This document shows, piece by piece, positions 1 through 12,045 of a stretch of DNA of 64,000 nt (positions are counted from its first letter, which is position 1; every line of letters begins with the position of its first letter). The stretch is taken from positions 62,001-126,000 of the forward strand of contig MKTI01000009.1 of NCBI GenBank assembly GCA_001898185.1. Direction: 5' to 3'. The notes below the pieces were generated by a model that was given only the letters and a program-made list of their open reading frames with translations, had not been told where the DNA came from and searched no databases. The DNA is from Cellulomonas sp. 73-145 (GTDB lineage: Bacteria > Actinomycetota > Actinomycetes > Actinomycetales > Cellulomonadaceae). Both the position numbers and the translations under genes were made by a program.

Positions 1-151
1 CGACGGTGAGTTCTACAAGATGCAGACCTTCGACCGGCACCTGTTCAGCCTGGTCCGTGACGACGTCATCACCTACGAGGAGGCGCTCGCCGCCTCGTCG
101 AACCCGCACGACCTCACGGTGGAGCTGAAGGCCGCCGGCGTCGTCGTCTGA
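1..151 (+). CDS. pilT: PilT-like type IV pilus retraction ATPase, C-terminal end (partial)
   Basis: Only the last 49 codons lie in the window, read from position 2 to the TGA at 149-151. The peptide contains EFYKMQTFDRHLFSLV and ALAASSNPHDLTVEL. The ALAASSNPxDL ending is characteristic of the C terminus of PilT, the hexameric cytoplasmic ATPase that disassembles type IV pili and powers retraction. The Walker motifs lie outside the window, so the family rests on this tail alone. A strong hairpin follows directly, so this is probably the last gene of its operon. PilU or a PilB-like paralogue is possible but less likely. Confidence 0.75.
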   Translation, partial: DGEFYKMQTFDRHLFSLVRDDVITYEEALAASSNPHDLTVELKAAGVVV

Positions 152-179
152 GGTCGATCGCCGCCTGACCTGCCTGCGG

Positions 180-214
180 AGAGCCCGCCCCGACACCGCG
201 TCGCGGCGGGCTCT
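180..214 (+). terminator. Intrinsic terminator after pilT
   Basis: A perfect 10-bp inverted repeat, AGAGCCCGCC at 180-189 and GGCGGGCTCT at 205-214, encloses a 15-nt loop. It starts 28 nt after the pilT stop codon. There is no long T tract, as is usual in high-GC actinobacteria. Confidence 0.7.
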
Positions 215-260
215 TCCGCGTGCACAGCCCGTTCTCGAGACCCCTTGCCCGCGCGCAAGA

Positions 261-296
261 CGCGATATATCGTGAACGGCAACAAGATATATCGCG
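261..296 (+). promoter_or_regulatory. Palindromic operator of the DUF4097/PadR operon
   Basis: An exact 11-bp inverted repeat, CGCGATATATC at 261-271 and GATATATCGCG at 286-296, is separated by 14 nt. Each arm itself contains the 8-bp palindrome GATATATC. The AT-rich arms stand out in very GC-rich DNA. They lie 15-50 bases upstream of the first gene of a two-gene operon that ends in a PadR regulator. Autoregulation by that PadR protein is the natural inference. Confidence 0.65.
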
Positions 297-311
297 ATCT
301 GAGGAGGGGTC

Positions 312-1124
312 ATGCCCACGGAGTCCTGGGTGGTCGACGGGCCGCGCGTGATCGAGCTGGAGCAGGTCACCGCCGTCCGGGTCGGGCTGGTGGCGGGACG
401 GGTCGACGTCGTCGCGCACGACGAGCCAGGCGTGCGGCTCGAGGTGCACTCCGTCGACGGCCGTCCGCTCGAGGTGACGCTGTCCGACGGCGAGCTGCGC
501 GTCGGGTACGCGTTCACGCTCGGCGGCTGGGAGGGCTTCCTGGAGACGGTGCGCAACTTCCGTGGCCGGGACCGGGCCGACGTGCACGTGGCGGTCCCGC
601 GGGAGATCGCGGTGCGGCTGGGCACGGTGAGCGCCGACGGCCTGCTCGCGGGCGTGCAGCAGGACTGCGCGGTCTCGACGGTGTCCGGGTCGGTCGTCGT
701 GGACGGCACGCGTGGACGGCTGAGCGCCAACACGGTGTCCGGCGAGATCGCCGTGCGGGACCACCGTGGCGACCTGCGGATCACCAGCGTGTCCGGCGAC
801 GTGGCGGCGTCCGGCCAGCTCGTCGTGGTGCAGGGGACGACGGTGTCCGGCGCCCTGACGCTCGACACCGCCGCCGAGGCGTCGTCGTTCACCGTCAGCT
901 CGGTCTCGGGCGACGTCACCGTCCGGCTGCCGCTCGACAAGGGGCTGCGGGCGACGGCGCACACCGTCTCGGGACGGCTGGTGGTGGACGGGCAGGAGTA
1001 CAAGGGCACGTCGCCGGGCCAGAAGTCGGTGGACCTCAGCTCCGGCGACGGCAGCTGCTACCTGACGGCCAACACGGTGTCCGGGCACGTCACCGTGCTG
1101 CGCGGCGTCGCGGCCACCGCATGA
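312..1124 (+). CDS. DUF4097 family beta-strand repeat protein
   Basis: This 270-residue protein consists largely of repeated short beta-strand units of the form TVSGxVxVxG (TVSGSVVVDG, NTVSGEIAVRD, SVSGDVAASG, TVSGALTLD, SVSGDVTVRL, HTVSGRLVVDG). This is the signature of DUF4097, a predicted right-handed beta-helix or solenoid. No signal peptide or membrane segment is visible, so it is probably cytoplasmic. The ATG at 312 follows a GAGGAGGGG ribosome-binding site. The 3' end overlaps the PadR gene by four bases (ATGATG/TGA), indicating one translationally coupled operon. DUF4097 genes often pair with PadR regulators in actinobacteria; the molecular role is unknown. Confidence 0.85.
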   Translation: MPTESWVVDGPRVIELEQVTAVRVGLVAGRVDVVAHDEPGVRLEVHSVDGRPLEVTLSDGELRVGYAFTLGGWEGFLETVRNFRGRDRADVHVAVPREIAVRLGTVSADGLLAGVQQDCAVSTVSGSVVVDGTRGRLSANTVSGEIAVRDHRGDLRITSVSGDVAASGQLVVVQGTTVSGALTLDTAAEASSFTVSSVSGDVTVRLPLDKGLRATAHTVSGRLVVDGQEYKGTSPGQKSVDLSSGDGSCYLTANTVSGHVTVLRGVAATA

Positions 1125-1735
1125 TGGCCTCGGTGTTCGCCCACGGTCAGCTGCGCCTGTACCTGCTCGCGCTGCTCGAGGACGGTCCCCGGCACGGGTA
1201 CGAGCTGATCACGGCGCTCTCGGACCGGTTCGGCGGCACGTACCGACCCAGCGCGGGCACGGTGTACCCGCGGCTCGCCCGGCTCGAGGAGGAGGGGCTC
1301 GTCGCGCGGACGGACGAGGGTCGCAAGACGACCTACGCGCTGACGCCGGCGGGCCGCGCCGAGCTCGAGGACCGTCGGGACGACCTCGCGGACCTGGAGG
1401 CCGGCATCGCCGAGACGGTCCGCGACCGGGCCGTGCAGCTGCGGGACGACGTGCGGGACGCGATGCGGGGGCTGCGCGCGGACCTCGCGTCGGCCGCCCA
1501 GCAGGCCCGTGCCCATGCGGTGCCGGCGCCGCCCGCCCCTGCCGACGAGGCGCGGACGGCATCCCACGTCAACCGGATGGAGGCCGATGCCCTGGTGCGG
1601 CGGTTCGCCGACGAGCTGCGTGCGGACCTGCGGCGAGCGGACGCGGGGCCGGGGGTGGCCCCGCTGACCGTGGACACCGTCCGGACGGTCCTCGACCAGG
1701 CGCTGCGGGCGGTGCGGGGCACGCTGCCGCGCTAG
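1121..1735 (+). CDS. PadR family transcriptional regulator
   Basis: This 204-residue regulator has an N-terminal PadR winged helix. LRLYLLALLEDGPRHGYELI and the segment around GTVYPRLARLEEEGLVAR, followed by GRKTTYALTPAGRAEL, are the classic recognition-helix and wing motifs. Residues 85-204 form a charged, Ala/Arg-rich helical extension that probably serves dimerisation. The ATG at 1121 overlaps the stop of the DUF4097 gene, so the pair is co-transcribed. The likely operator is the GATATATC palindrome at 261-296. The effector is not apparent from sequence. Confidence 0.9.
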   Translation: MMASVFAHGQLRLYLLALLEDGPRHGYELITALSDRFGGTYRPSAGTVYPRLARLEEEGLVARTDEGRKTTYALTPAGRAELEDRRDDLADLEAGIAETVRDRAVQLRDDVRDAMRGLRADLASAAQQARAHAVPAPPAPADEARTASHVNRMEADALVRRFADELRADLRRADAGPGVAPLTVDTVRTVLDQALRAVRGTLPR

Positions 1736-1744
1736 CGGAAGCGG

Positions 1745-2350
1745 TCAGGCGTCGTCCGGCAGACCGAGCCAGGTGTGCCAGCCGGTGTGCAGCACCAGCC
1801 AGGCGATCAGCCCGTACCCGGCCTGGCCGGGCAGCTGCCCGTCGCCCGCGGCGAGGTCCGCCAGCCACTGGTCGTGGGCGACCAGCGGGGTGTACGTGTC
1901 GACGTACGGCACGCGCCGCCGCCCCGCCACGTCGGCGTAGGCCGCGGACAGCTCGGCGAGGTGATGCGCCTGGTCGGGTGAGCCGGGCGGCGGCCCGACG
2001 ACGAAGGCGGGGACGTGGCGCTGTTCGGCGACGTCGAGGATGTTGGCCAGGTTCAGCCGGCTGCGCGCCAACGAGAGGCCGGCGTCCGCATCGGCCCGTC
2101 CCAGCGCGACCACCAGCCGGTTGTCCGCCTCGGGGACCCAGCGACGGGATGCCTCGAGGTCCCACCGGGCGCCGAGCTGGGTGCTGTTCTCGCCCGGCAC
2201 CGCGAGGGTCAGCACGGCCAGCGGTCCAGGCGTGCTGGTGCGGGCCGCGACGCGTCCCACCCATCCGAGCGCCCGTGGGTCACCTGCGCCTGCCGCGAGC
2301 TCGTCCCCGACCACCACCAGCCTGACCGGCAGGTCAGCCACGCCCCTCAC
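1745..2350 (-). CDS. SGNH/GDSL-like protein with degenerate active site
   Basis: The 201-residue product has the overall layout of an SGNH/GDSL hydrolase: VRLVVVGDELAAG near the N terminus, a block II glycine in LAVPGENS, and a C-terminal GDGQLPGQAGY. The catalytic positions are altered. The block I serine of GDSL is a glutamate (GDEL), the block III GxND is GRADA, and the DxxH of block V lacks histidine (DGQLP). It may therefore be a non-catalytic member of the fold. The start is GTG at 2350. It is convergent with the PadR gene and lies downstream of kgd on the same strand, separated by a hairpin. Confidence 0.7.
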   Translation of the reverse strand: MRGVADLPVRLVVVGDELAAGAGDPRALGWVGRVAARTSTPGPLAVLTLAVPGENSTQLGARWDLEASRRWVPEADNRLVVALGRADADAGLSLARSRLNLANILDVAEQRHVPAFVVGPPPGSPDQAHHLAELSAAYADVAGRRRVPYVDTYTPLVAHDQWLADLAAGDGQLPGQAGYGLIAWLVLHTGWHTWLGLPDDA

Positions 2351-2400
2351 CGCCTTCCGTGCGCCGACCGGCGCGCCGCACGGGGGCCAGTCTGGCAGCG

Positions 2401-2433
2401 CCCGGCCGCCAGCCCGGGGAGGCGGCGGCCGGG
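2401..2433 (-). terminator. Terminator downstream of kgd
   Basis: A perfect 10-bp inverted repeat, CCCGGCCGCC at 2401-2410 and GGCGGCCGGG at 2424-2433, lies 8 bases past the kgd stop codon on the minus strand. It separates kgd from the SGNH-like gene. Confidence 0.65.
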
Positions 2434-2440
2434 TCGCGCG

Positions 2441-6223
<3,783 letters not shown>

Positions 6224-6431
6224 TTCCGCTGCGGCCAGTCGACCGCGTCGTTGACTGATCTGTTGATGACAACACTACGGCCTGAGGGTCTTAGGTCCCG
6301 CCTCGGGCGCAGGTCCAGGTGCCGATCCGCACACCGTCTTCACCCGCTCCGACCGACGTGCTGCCCGAACGTGAATGAGCAGGTCAAGACCGGGCAAGCG
6401 GTCGGTTCGCGGGCCCTCAACGGCCGGTGCG

Positions 6432-7640
6432 CTACGGCTCGGGGACGCGCGGCACGGCGCCGGTACCCGGGGCCGGGCGTCCCGGCAGGGTGACCCGCAT
6501 CGTGCACCCCGAGGGCGTGTCGGCCACCTCGATCGCGCCGCCGTGCAGCTGCACCGCCCAGCGGACGATCGCCAGCCCGAGGCCGGTCCCTCCCGTGGAG
6601 CCCTGGCCGGTGACGGCAGGGGAGTTGCCGCGCACGAACCGTTCGAACACGTGGGCCCGCTGGTCCACCGCGATGCCGGGACCGTTGTCCACCACGTCGA
6701 TCTGCACGTCGCGCCCGGACCGCCGTCCCACCAGCCGCACCACGTCGCCGGTGGGGGATGCCCGCACCGCGTTGTGCAGCAAGTTGGCCACCACCTGGTG
6801 CAGCCGCTCCGGGTCGGCGGGGACGGTCAGGCCCGGCGGTGCCACGGACACCTCGAACCGGACCTGGCGCGCAGCGGCGACGAGGGCGGACCCGTCGGCG
6901 GCCTCCTGGAGGAAGTCCGCCAGCCGCACCTCCTCGAGGTCGAGCGCCGCGTCCCCGGCCTCGAGGCGGGACAGGTCGAGGAGGTAGGTGACCAGCCTGC
7001 CGAGGCGTTCGGTCTGGGACAGCGCGGCAGCCAGCGTCGCCTCGTCCGGCTCGCTGATCCCGTCCACCATGTTCTCCAGCTGCGCGCGCAGCGCCGCCAC
7101 CGGTGTGCGCAGCTCGTGGGAGACGTTGGCCACCAGCTCGCGGCGAAAGCTGTCGGACTGCTCGAGGTCGTCGGCCATCGTGTTGAAGGCCGCAGCGAGC
7201 TGACCGACCTCGTCGTGGCTGGAGGCGTGCACCCGCTGCGTGTAGTCGCCGGCCGCCATCGCCTGCGCCGCCGCGGTCATCTCGCGCAGCGGAGAGGTCA
7301 TCCCGCGCGCCAGGAGCTGGGTCAGCACCAGGGAGAGCACGATCGCCAGCGGCAGCGTGCGGGTCGGTCCCAGGTGCCGGTACAGACCGATCCAGGTGAT
7401 GAACGCGGCCAGGGTGACCGTCGCCGCCACCAGCACGCCCAGCTTGATCTTGATCGAGGTGACCCGGTCCAGCGGGCGGATGTCGGGCAGCCGGTCACCG
7501 ATGGGCCGCCGGTGCCGCGCCACCGGACCCGCGTCCCGGTCGTCGCCCGCGTCCTGGCCGTGGACGAAGTCCCACCACGGCGCGCGCGCCGGCTGACCAC
7601 CCGGGGTGGGACCCGGGTCGGTGGTGCGGTCCGCCGTCAC
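6432..7640 (-). CDS. Two-component sensor histidine kinase
   Basis: The 402-residue membrane kinase has a cytoplasmic N-terminal tail, two close transmembrane segments at about 70-110 (LGVLVAATVTLAAFITWIGLY and LPLAIVLSLVLTQLLA) with only a very short extracellular loop, and a HAMP domain. The HisKA box is VSHELRTPVAALR with phospho-acceptor His175, followed by N (NLLHNAVRAS), G1 (DNGPGI) and G2 (GTGLGLAI) ATP-binding boxes. The almost absent sensor loop suggests it senses membrane state or a partner protein. The GTG start at 7640 overlaps the response-regulator stop (GTGA), so the two are translationally coupled. It is upstream of kgd on the same strand, separated by about 210 bases. Confidence 0.93.
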   Translation of the reverse strand: MTADRTTDPGPTPGGQPARAPWWDFVHGQDAGDDRDAGPVARHRRPIGDRLPDIRPLDRVTSIKIKLGVLVAATVTLAAFITWIGLYRHLGPTRTLPLAIVLSLVLTQLLARGMTSPLREMTAAAQAMAAGDYTQRVHASSHDEVGQLAAAFNTMADDLEQSDSFRRELVANVSHELRTPVAALRAQLENMVDGISEPDEATLAAALSQTERLGRLVTYLLDLSRLEAGDAALDLEEVRLADFLQEAADGSALVAAARQVRFEVSVAPPGLTVPADPERLHQVVANLLHNAVRASPTGDVVRLVGRRSGRDVQIDVVDNGPGIAVDQRAHVFERFVRGNSPAVTGQGSTGGTGLGLAIVRWAVQLHGGAIEVADTPSGCTMRVTLPGRPAPGTGAVPRVPEP

Positions 7641-8407
7641 GTGCCTGCCGGCGCGGCGTGCTCGGCCGGGGTCGTGGGCTCGGCGGGCTCGAAGGCGTAG
7701 CCCACGCCGTGCACGGTGCGGACCAGGTCGGGGCCGAGCTTGCGGCGCAACGCCTTGATGTGGGAGTCGACGGTGCGCGTCCCGCTGGCGTCCACCCAGT
7801 CCCACACCTCGGCCAGGAGACGCTCGCGGCTCAGCACGGTGCGCGGCCGGGTGGCCAGCGCGACGAGCAGGTCGAACTCGGTCGGCGTCAGGTGCACCTC
7901 GTCGGCACCACGCAGCACCCGTCGCTGCGCGCGGTCGACCGTCACGTCGCCCACGACCAGCGGGGGCTCCGGCTGGTGCACGGTGCTCAGCTCGGCCGCC
8001 TGCGACGCCCGCTGCTGCCGGCGCAGCAGCGCCTTGGTGCGTGCGACCAGCTCGCGCATCGAGAACGGCTTGGTCATGTAGTCGTCCGCCCCGACGCCGA
8101 GCCCGACGAGCATGTCCGTCTCGTCGTCGCGGGCGGTGAGCATCAGCACGGGGACGGGTCGCTCCGCCTGGATCCGCCGGCACACCTCCAGGCCGTCGAT
8201 GCCCGGCAGCATCACGTCGAGCAGCACCACGTCGGGGTGCAGCCGCGCCGCCGTGTCGACCGCGAGGAGCCCGTCGCCGACGGCGTGCACCTGCCATCCC
8301 TCGGCCGAGAGCCGGTGCACGATCGCCTGCGCGATGGCCGGTTCGTCCTCCACGACGAGGACGGTCGTCGACCCGCCCGGCCCGGCGGGTCCTTGCGAGA
8401 GCGCCAT
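7637..8407 (-). CDS. OmpR/PhoB-type response regulator
   Basis: The 256-residue product has a receiver domain (VLVVEDEPA acidic pocket, phospho-acceptor Asp64 in LLDVMLPG, and the KPF switch lysine). It is followed by a C-terminal winged helix of the OmpR family (HLTPTEFDLLVALATRP, TVDSHIKALRRKLG, VRTVHGVGYAF). The ATG at 8407 is the first codon giving a normal receiver N terminus. It is the first gene of a two-gene operon with the histidine kinase. The 323-base region between it and the divergent peptidase gene at 8731 probably contains promoters for both directions. The regulon cannot be deduced from the sequence. Confidence 0.94.
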   Translation of the reverse strand: MALSQGPAGPGGSTTVLVVEDEPAIAQAIVHRLSAEGWQVHAVGDGLLAVDTAARLHPDVVLLDVMLPGIDGLEVCRRIQAERPVPVLMLTARDDETDMLVGLGVGADDYMTKPFSMRELVARTKALLRRQQRASQAAELSTVHQPEPPLVVGDVTVDRAQRRVLRGADEVHLTPTEFDLLVALATRPRTVLSRERLLAEVWDWVDASGTRTVDSHIKALRRKLGPDLVRTVHGVGYAFEPAEPTTPAEHAAPAGT

Positions 8408-8622
8408 GGGGTCAGCGTGGCACAGGCGCCTGTCGACGGCCGGTGCACGCGCAGGGACCCCGCGCTTGCACGCCTCGGGCGCCCGTCGCCTGCACGCGAG
8501 CGGATCCCGCCGGGCCGCCGTCGGCCGTCCGGGGTGTGACCTTCGTCCCACCGCACCCGCGTGTCGTGCTGGGCGACGGCCGTTCGCGCGCGGGATCGAC
8601 GTCGGACGACCGTCCAGGGGGC

Positions 8623-8652
8623 TTGGAACGGTGGGGGCCACCCCGTTATGGT
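8623..8652 (+). promoter_or_regulatory. Putative promoter of the VanY-type peptidase gene
   Basis: TTGGAA at 8623-8628 and TATGGT at 8647-8652 are separated by 18 bases, close to a housekeeping promoter. The -10 lies in a pair of related hexamers, CGTTAT and CGTGAC, spaced by five bases, which may be a regulator site. The rest of the intergenic region 8408-8730 holds no gene I can support. Confidence 0.45.
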
Positions 8653-8730
8653 TTCGTGACCGCGACGCCCGGGCCGGATGGCCGGCCCCTTCGCGGTCTC
8701 GTCCCGGGTCGTGCCAGAGCAGGAGGTGTC

Positions 8731-9576
8731 GTGGGTTCGCACCGTGCAGAGCCGGCGACCCGGACCCTGCCTCGTGCCGCACGCGTGCACCACGGTGCGA
8801 CCGGTCGCGACCACGCCGTCCCGGCACCGGTGAGCAGCGCCGCTGCCGCCACCTCCGGACGGCGGCGCCGTGGAGCGACCCGCGCCTTCGGGCGGGTCGG
8901 CGTGCTCGGCGCGCTCGTCGCGGTGACCGTCGTGGTGCCCGTCACCCAGGGCGCGCTCGCCGATGCGGGCTCGGGCTATGCGACCGTGTCCGACGCCGCG
9001 CTGCCGTCGACCGTCCAGGCACTGACCTCGACGCCCGCCACCCAGCTGCCGCCCGCCTCCCTGGTCACGGCCGATGCCGCCCTCTCGCTGCGTTCCGCCG
9101 CAGCGGTGTCCCGTTCCGCCGACCGCAGCCCGCTGCCGGACTGCGACGGGCAGCCGCATCCCGGGGGTGAGAACGGCACGATCCCGGACGCCTGGCTGTG
9201 CACGCTGTTCGACGGTCACACCCGCCTGCGTGCCGACGCGGCCGTCGCTCTGGCCCAGATGAACGAGGCGTTCGTCCAGCGGTTCGGCGCCGATCTGTGC
9301 CTGTCATCCGGCTACCGCTCGCTGGCCGAGCAGCGGGCGGTGAAGGCCACCCGCGGCAGCCTCGCGGCCGACCCAGGACGCAGCAACCACGGCTGGGGCC
9401 TCGCGATCGACTTCTGCTCCGAGGAGACCTCCGGGGCGCGCTGGACCTGGCTGCAGAAGAACGCCGCCATCTACGGCTTCGGCAACCCGGCGTGGGCCCA
9501 GCCCGGCGGCAGCGGACCGTACGAGCGGTGGCACTGGGAGCTGACCAAGGCGGTCGCGGAGTCCGGCTTCAACTGA
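8731..9576 (+). CDS. Secreted M15 (VanY-type) D-alanyl-D-alanine carboxypeptidase family protein
   Basis: The 281-residue protein has a basic N terminus, a hydrophobic signal or anchor segment (VGVLGALVAVTVVVPVT), an Ala/Ser/Thr-rich spacer and a C-terminal M15B/VanY domain. The metal site is visible: SSGYRSLAEQ, the zinc motif SNHGWGLAIDF (HxxxxxxD), and YERWHWEL supplying the third histidine. Such enzymes trim D-Ala from peptidoglycan stem peptides outside the membrane. The GTG at 8731 follows AGGAGGTG and gives a proper signal sequence. Longer in-frame starts upstream lack this and would include the promoter. It is followed by a bidirectional terminator. Confidence 0.85.
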   Translation: MGSHRAEPATRTLPRAARVHHGATGRDHAVPAPVSSAAAATSGRRRRGATRAFGRVGVLGALVAVTVVVPVTQGALADAGSGYATVSDAALPSTVQALTSTPATQLPPASLVTADAALSLRSAAAVSRSADRSPLPDCDGQPHPGGENGTIPDAWLCTLFDGHTRLRADAAVALAQMNEAFVQRFGADLCLSSGYRSLAEQRAVKATRGSLAADPGRSNHGWGLAIDFCSEETSGARWTWLQKNAAIYGFGNPAWAQPGGSGPYERWHWELTKAVAESGFN

Positions 9577-9590
9577 CCGGCCCACGGCCT

Positions 9591-9618
9591 GGTCCGGCGC
9601 CCGTGAGGGCACCGGACC
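9591..9618. terminator. Bidirectional terminator between convergent genes
   Basis: Twelve-base arms (9591-9602 and 9607-9618; GGTCCGG...CCGGACC outer part) pair with one C/A mismatch around a GTGA tetraloop. It sits 14 bases after the peptidase stop and 10 bases from the epimerase stop, so it can serve both convergent genes. Confidence 0.8.
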
Positions 9619-9628
9619 CCGTCCGTCG

Positions 9629-10549
9629 TCAGCGCAGCTCGAGGCCCCAGCGCAGCACGTGCTCCTGACCCGGCTCGAGCCGGACCAGGTCGTCGCCGGT
9701 GCGGAACGCGTCCGCGACGCAGCTCATCGGCTCGACCGCGACGGCGGTGCGCCCGATCCTCTCCACCTGGTCGCCGGTGCACACCTGCCACGCGGTCGTC
9801 GCCGCGTCGCCCCACATGGCGACGGTGCTGCCGTCGGGCCGGCCCAGGGTCGCCCACGTCCGCTCGTCCTCGTCCCGCAGCACGTCCACCCACGCGTCGT
9901 CGAGCGCCAGTCCGGCGAGCGACTGCGCCTGGCGCAGGTCGAACTGGTTGGCCACCGGCTCGGTGCCCGTCGGGAGGAGGCGGTTGTCCACGGTGACGTG
10001 CCGGGAGGCGCCCACGCTCAGCGAGCAGTCGTCGACGGCGGCTCCGCCGGTCGACAGCCACGGGTGCACGCCGACCCCGTAGGGGGCGGTGCTCGAACCC
10101 TGGTTGAGCGCGGTGACGGTGCACTCGAGCCCGGTGTCGGAGAGGGTAAAGGTCACGGTGATCAGCAGGGGCCACGGGTAGCCACCGGTGGGGACGAGGT
10201 CGTGCTGCAGCGTCACCGAGGCCTCGTCGTCCCGCGGGCCGACCGCCGTGAAGCGCTCGTGGCCGACGAGCCCGTGCAGCGCGGTCATCCGGTCGACCTC
10301 GGTGACCGGGACCTGGTAGACGGCACCCGCGAACCCGTAGCGGCCGTCCGCCAGGCGGTTGGGCCACGGTGCGAGCAGGGCGCCCGAGAACGCCGGTGTC
10401 AGGACGTCCTCGTCGTAGGGCCGGACGACTTCGCGGCCGCCGACGCGGTACAGCCGCAGGCTCGCGCCGACCTCGGCGATCACCGCCTCCTGGTCGCCGT
10501 GGTGCAGGTGGTGCTGGGTGCCGGAGGGCAGCGGTGTGATCACCCGCAC
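9629..10549 (-). CDS. Aldose 1-epimerase family protein
   Basis: The 306-residue protein matches the GalM/YeaD-like aldose 1-epimerase fold, a beta-sandwich enzyme that interconverts alpha and beta anomers of sugars. Visible motifs are LLAPWPNRLADGRY near the sugar-binding arginine, ALHGLVGHERF with a catalytic histidine, PYGVGVHPWLS with the second histidine, and AVEPMSCVADAF with the conserved catalytic glutamate. The start is ATG or GTG near 10549 (MRVITPLPSG). It stands alone, convergent with the peptidase. The substrate could be galactose, glucose or a hexose phosphate. Confidence 0.87.
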   Translation of the reverse strand: MRVITPLPSGTQHHLHHGDQEAVIAEVGASLRLYRVGGREVVRPYDEDVLTPAFSGALLAPWPNRLADGRYGFAGAVYQVPVTEVDRMTALHGLVGHERFTAVGPRDDEASVTLQHDLVPTGGYPWPLLITVTFTLSDTGLECTVTALNQGSSTAPYGVGVHPWLSTGGAAVDDCSLSVGASRHVTVDNRLLPTGTEPVANQFDLRQAQSLAGLALDDAWVDVLRDEDERTWATLGRPDGSTVAMWGDAATTAWQVCTGDQVERIGRTAVAVEPMSCVADAFRTGDDLVRLEPGQEHVLRWGLELR

Positions 10550-10814
10550 ACGCTAGCGGGCGTCGCCCGAGGCCCGCCGCGCGGGGCCGTGGAGCGGGCG
10601 GCTGTCCGAGCGGCATCTCGTCCGGCGACGACGTGCAGCGGCTGCGCGGCCTGGGACCGAAGGCCCACCCATGGCCGACGGACGCCGTCACGGCGCGCAC
10701 CCGAGGGAGTGCGGGGTGACGTGACTTGTGCGGAACCGCCCCCGGCGCACCGCGGTGTGCCCTAGCGTCGCGCTGCCGAAGAACCGGACACTTCGGGCAG
10801 AACGGAGAAATGCC
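10550..10814. other. Intergenic region between the epimerase and tad operon
   Basis: These 265 bases separate two divergent genes and must contain the promoters of both. I see no convincing -35/-10 pair, repeat or RNA. The only clear element is the GGAGA ribosome-binding site at 10804-10808 before tadA. Confidence 0.5.
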
Positions 10815-12041
10815 GTGGACGGCGTCGCGATCGTCGAGCGCGAGGTGCGCGAGCTGATCCGTCGCCGTGGCGTCGACCCGGCCCGCGACCGAGCCGGTGT
10901 GGACGCCCTCGTCGCGGCGGCGATCGCCGACTACGACGAGCGCTCGGTGCTCGGTGCGCTGCCTCCGCTCGCGGATCCTGGCGCCGTCCACAAGCAGGTG
11001 GTCGACTCGGTGGCCGGGCTCGGGCCGCTGCAGCGGTACCTCGACGACGACACGGTGGAGGAGATCTGGATCAACTCCCCGCACCAGGTGTTCGTCGCCC
11101 GCGGCGGGGAGCCCGAGCTGACCACGACGATCCTCACCGACAGCCAGGTGCGGGACCTCGTTGAGCAGATGCTCAAGGTCTCCGGCCGGCGGCTCGACCT
11201 CAGCAGCCCCTTCGTCGACGCATCGCTGCCCGGCGGTGAGCGGCTCCATGCGGTGATCCCGGACGTCACGCGTCGCCACTGGTCCGTGAACATCCGCAAG
11301 TACGTCGTGCGTGCCGCCGGTCTGGACGACCTCGTGACGCTGGGCAGCGTCCCACCGGCCGTCGCCGCGTTCCTGCACGCGGCCGTGCGCGTGGGCCTCA
11401 ACGTGGTCGTCTCGGGCAGCACGCAGAGCGGGAAGACGACCATGCTGAACGCCCTGTGCGGCTCGATCCCTCCGCGGGAGCGCGTCATCACCTGCGAAGA
11501 GGTCTTCGAGCTGCGCCTGGCGGCGCGCGACTGGGTGGCGATGCAGTGCCGACAGCCCAACCTCGAGGGCACCGGCGAGATCCCGCTGCGGCGGCTGGTC
11601 AAGGAGGCGCTGCGGATGCGTCCGAGCCGCCTGGTGGTCGGTGAGGTGCGCGAGGCCGAGGCGCTCGACCTGCTGATCGCTCTCAACGCCGGCGTACCGG
11701 CGATGTGCACCCTGCACGCCAACTCCGCGCGGGAGGCGCTGACCAAGCTGTGCACGCTGCCGCTGCTCGCCGGTGAGAACGTCTCCGACCGGTTCGTCGT
11801 GCCGACCGTCGCGTCCGCCGTCGACCTGGTCGTCCACCTCGACCTGGACCCGTCGGGCCGGCGGTCGGTGCGCGAGGTGCTGGCAGTGCCCGGGCGCGTC
11901 GAGGCCGGCGTCGTGGAGACGGCGGAGCTGTTCGTCACCCGTGACCGGCGGCTCGTCCGCGCGGACGGCTTCCCGCCGCACGCCGAGCGGTTCTCGCGCG
12001 CGGGCGTCGACCTCGCGGCTCTGCTGCGCGGGCGGGACTGA
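10815..12041 (+). CDS. tadA: Tad/Flp pilus assembly ATPase (CpaF/TadA)
   Basis: The 408-residue cytoplasmic secretion ATPase belongs to the CpaF/TadA family. It has an N-terminal helical region and a core with Walker A (SGSTQSGKTTMLN), an Asp-box (ITCEEVFEL), Walker B (RPSRLVVGEVREAEALDLL) and the His-box region (GVPAMCTLHANSAREAL). It powers assembly and secretion of Flp pili. The GTG at 10815 lies 6 bases after GGAGA. It opens a seven-gene tad operon, with tadB beginning 4 bases after its stop. No CpaE/TadZ gene precedes it. Confidence 0.93.
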   Translation: MDGVAIVEREVRELIRRRGVDPARDRAGVDALVAAAIADYDERSVLGALPPLADPGAVHKQVVDSVAGLGPLQRYLDDDTVEEIWINSPHQVFVARGGEPELTTTILTDSQVRDLVEQMLKVSGRRLDLSSPFVDASLPGGERLHAVIPDVTRRHWSVNIRKYVVRAAGLDDLVTLGSVPPAVAAFLHAAVRVGLNVVVSGSTQSGKTTMLNALCGSIPPRERVITCEEVFELRLAARDWVAMQCRQPNLEGTGEIPLRRLVKEALRMRPSRLVVGEVREAEALDLLIALNAGVPAMCTLHANSAREALTKLCTLPLLAGENVSDRFVVPTVASAVDLVVHLDLDPSGRRSVREVLAVPGRVEAGVVETAELFVTRDRRLVRADGFPPHAERFSRAGVDLAALLRGRD

Positions 12042-12045
12042 CGGC

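Noticed and set aside
8620..8730. A possible c-di-AMP (ydaO-type) riboswitch upstream of the cell-wall peptidase
   Set aside because: The family often precedes such genes, but the expected conserved sequence blocks are not present; the G/C-rich inverted stretches are better explained as promoter DNA.
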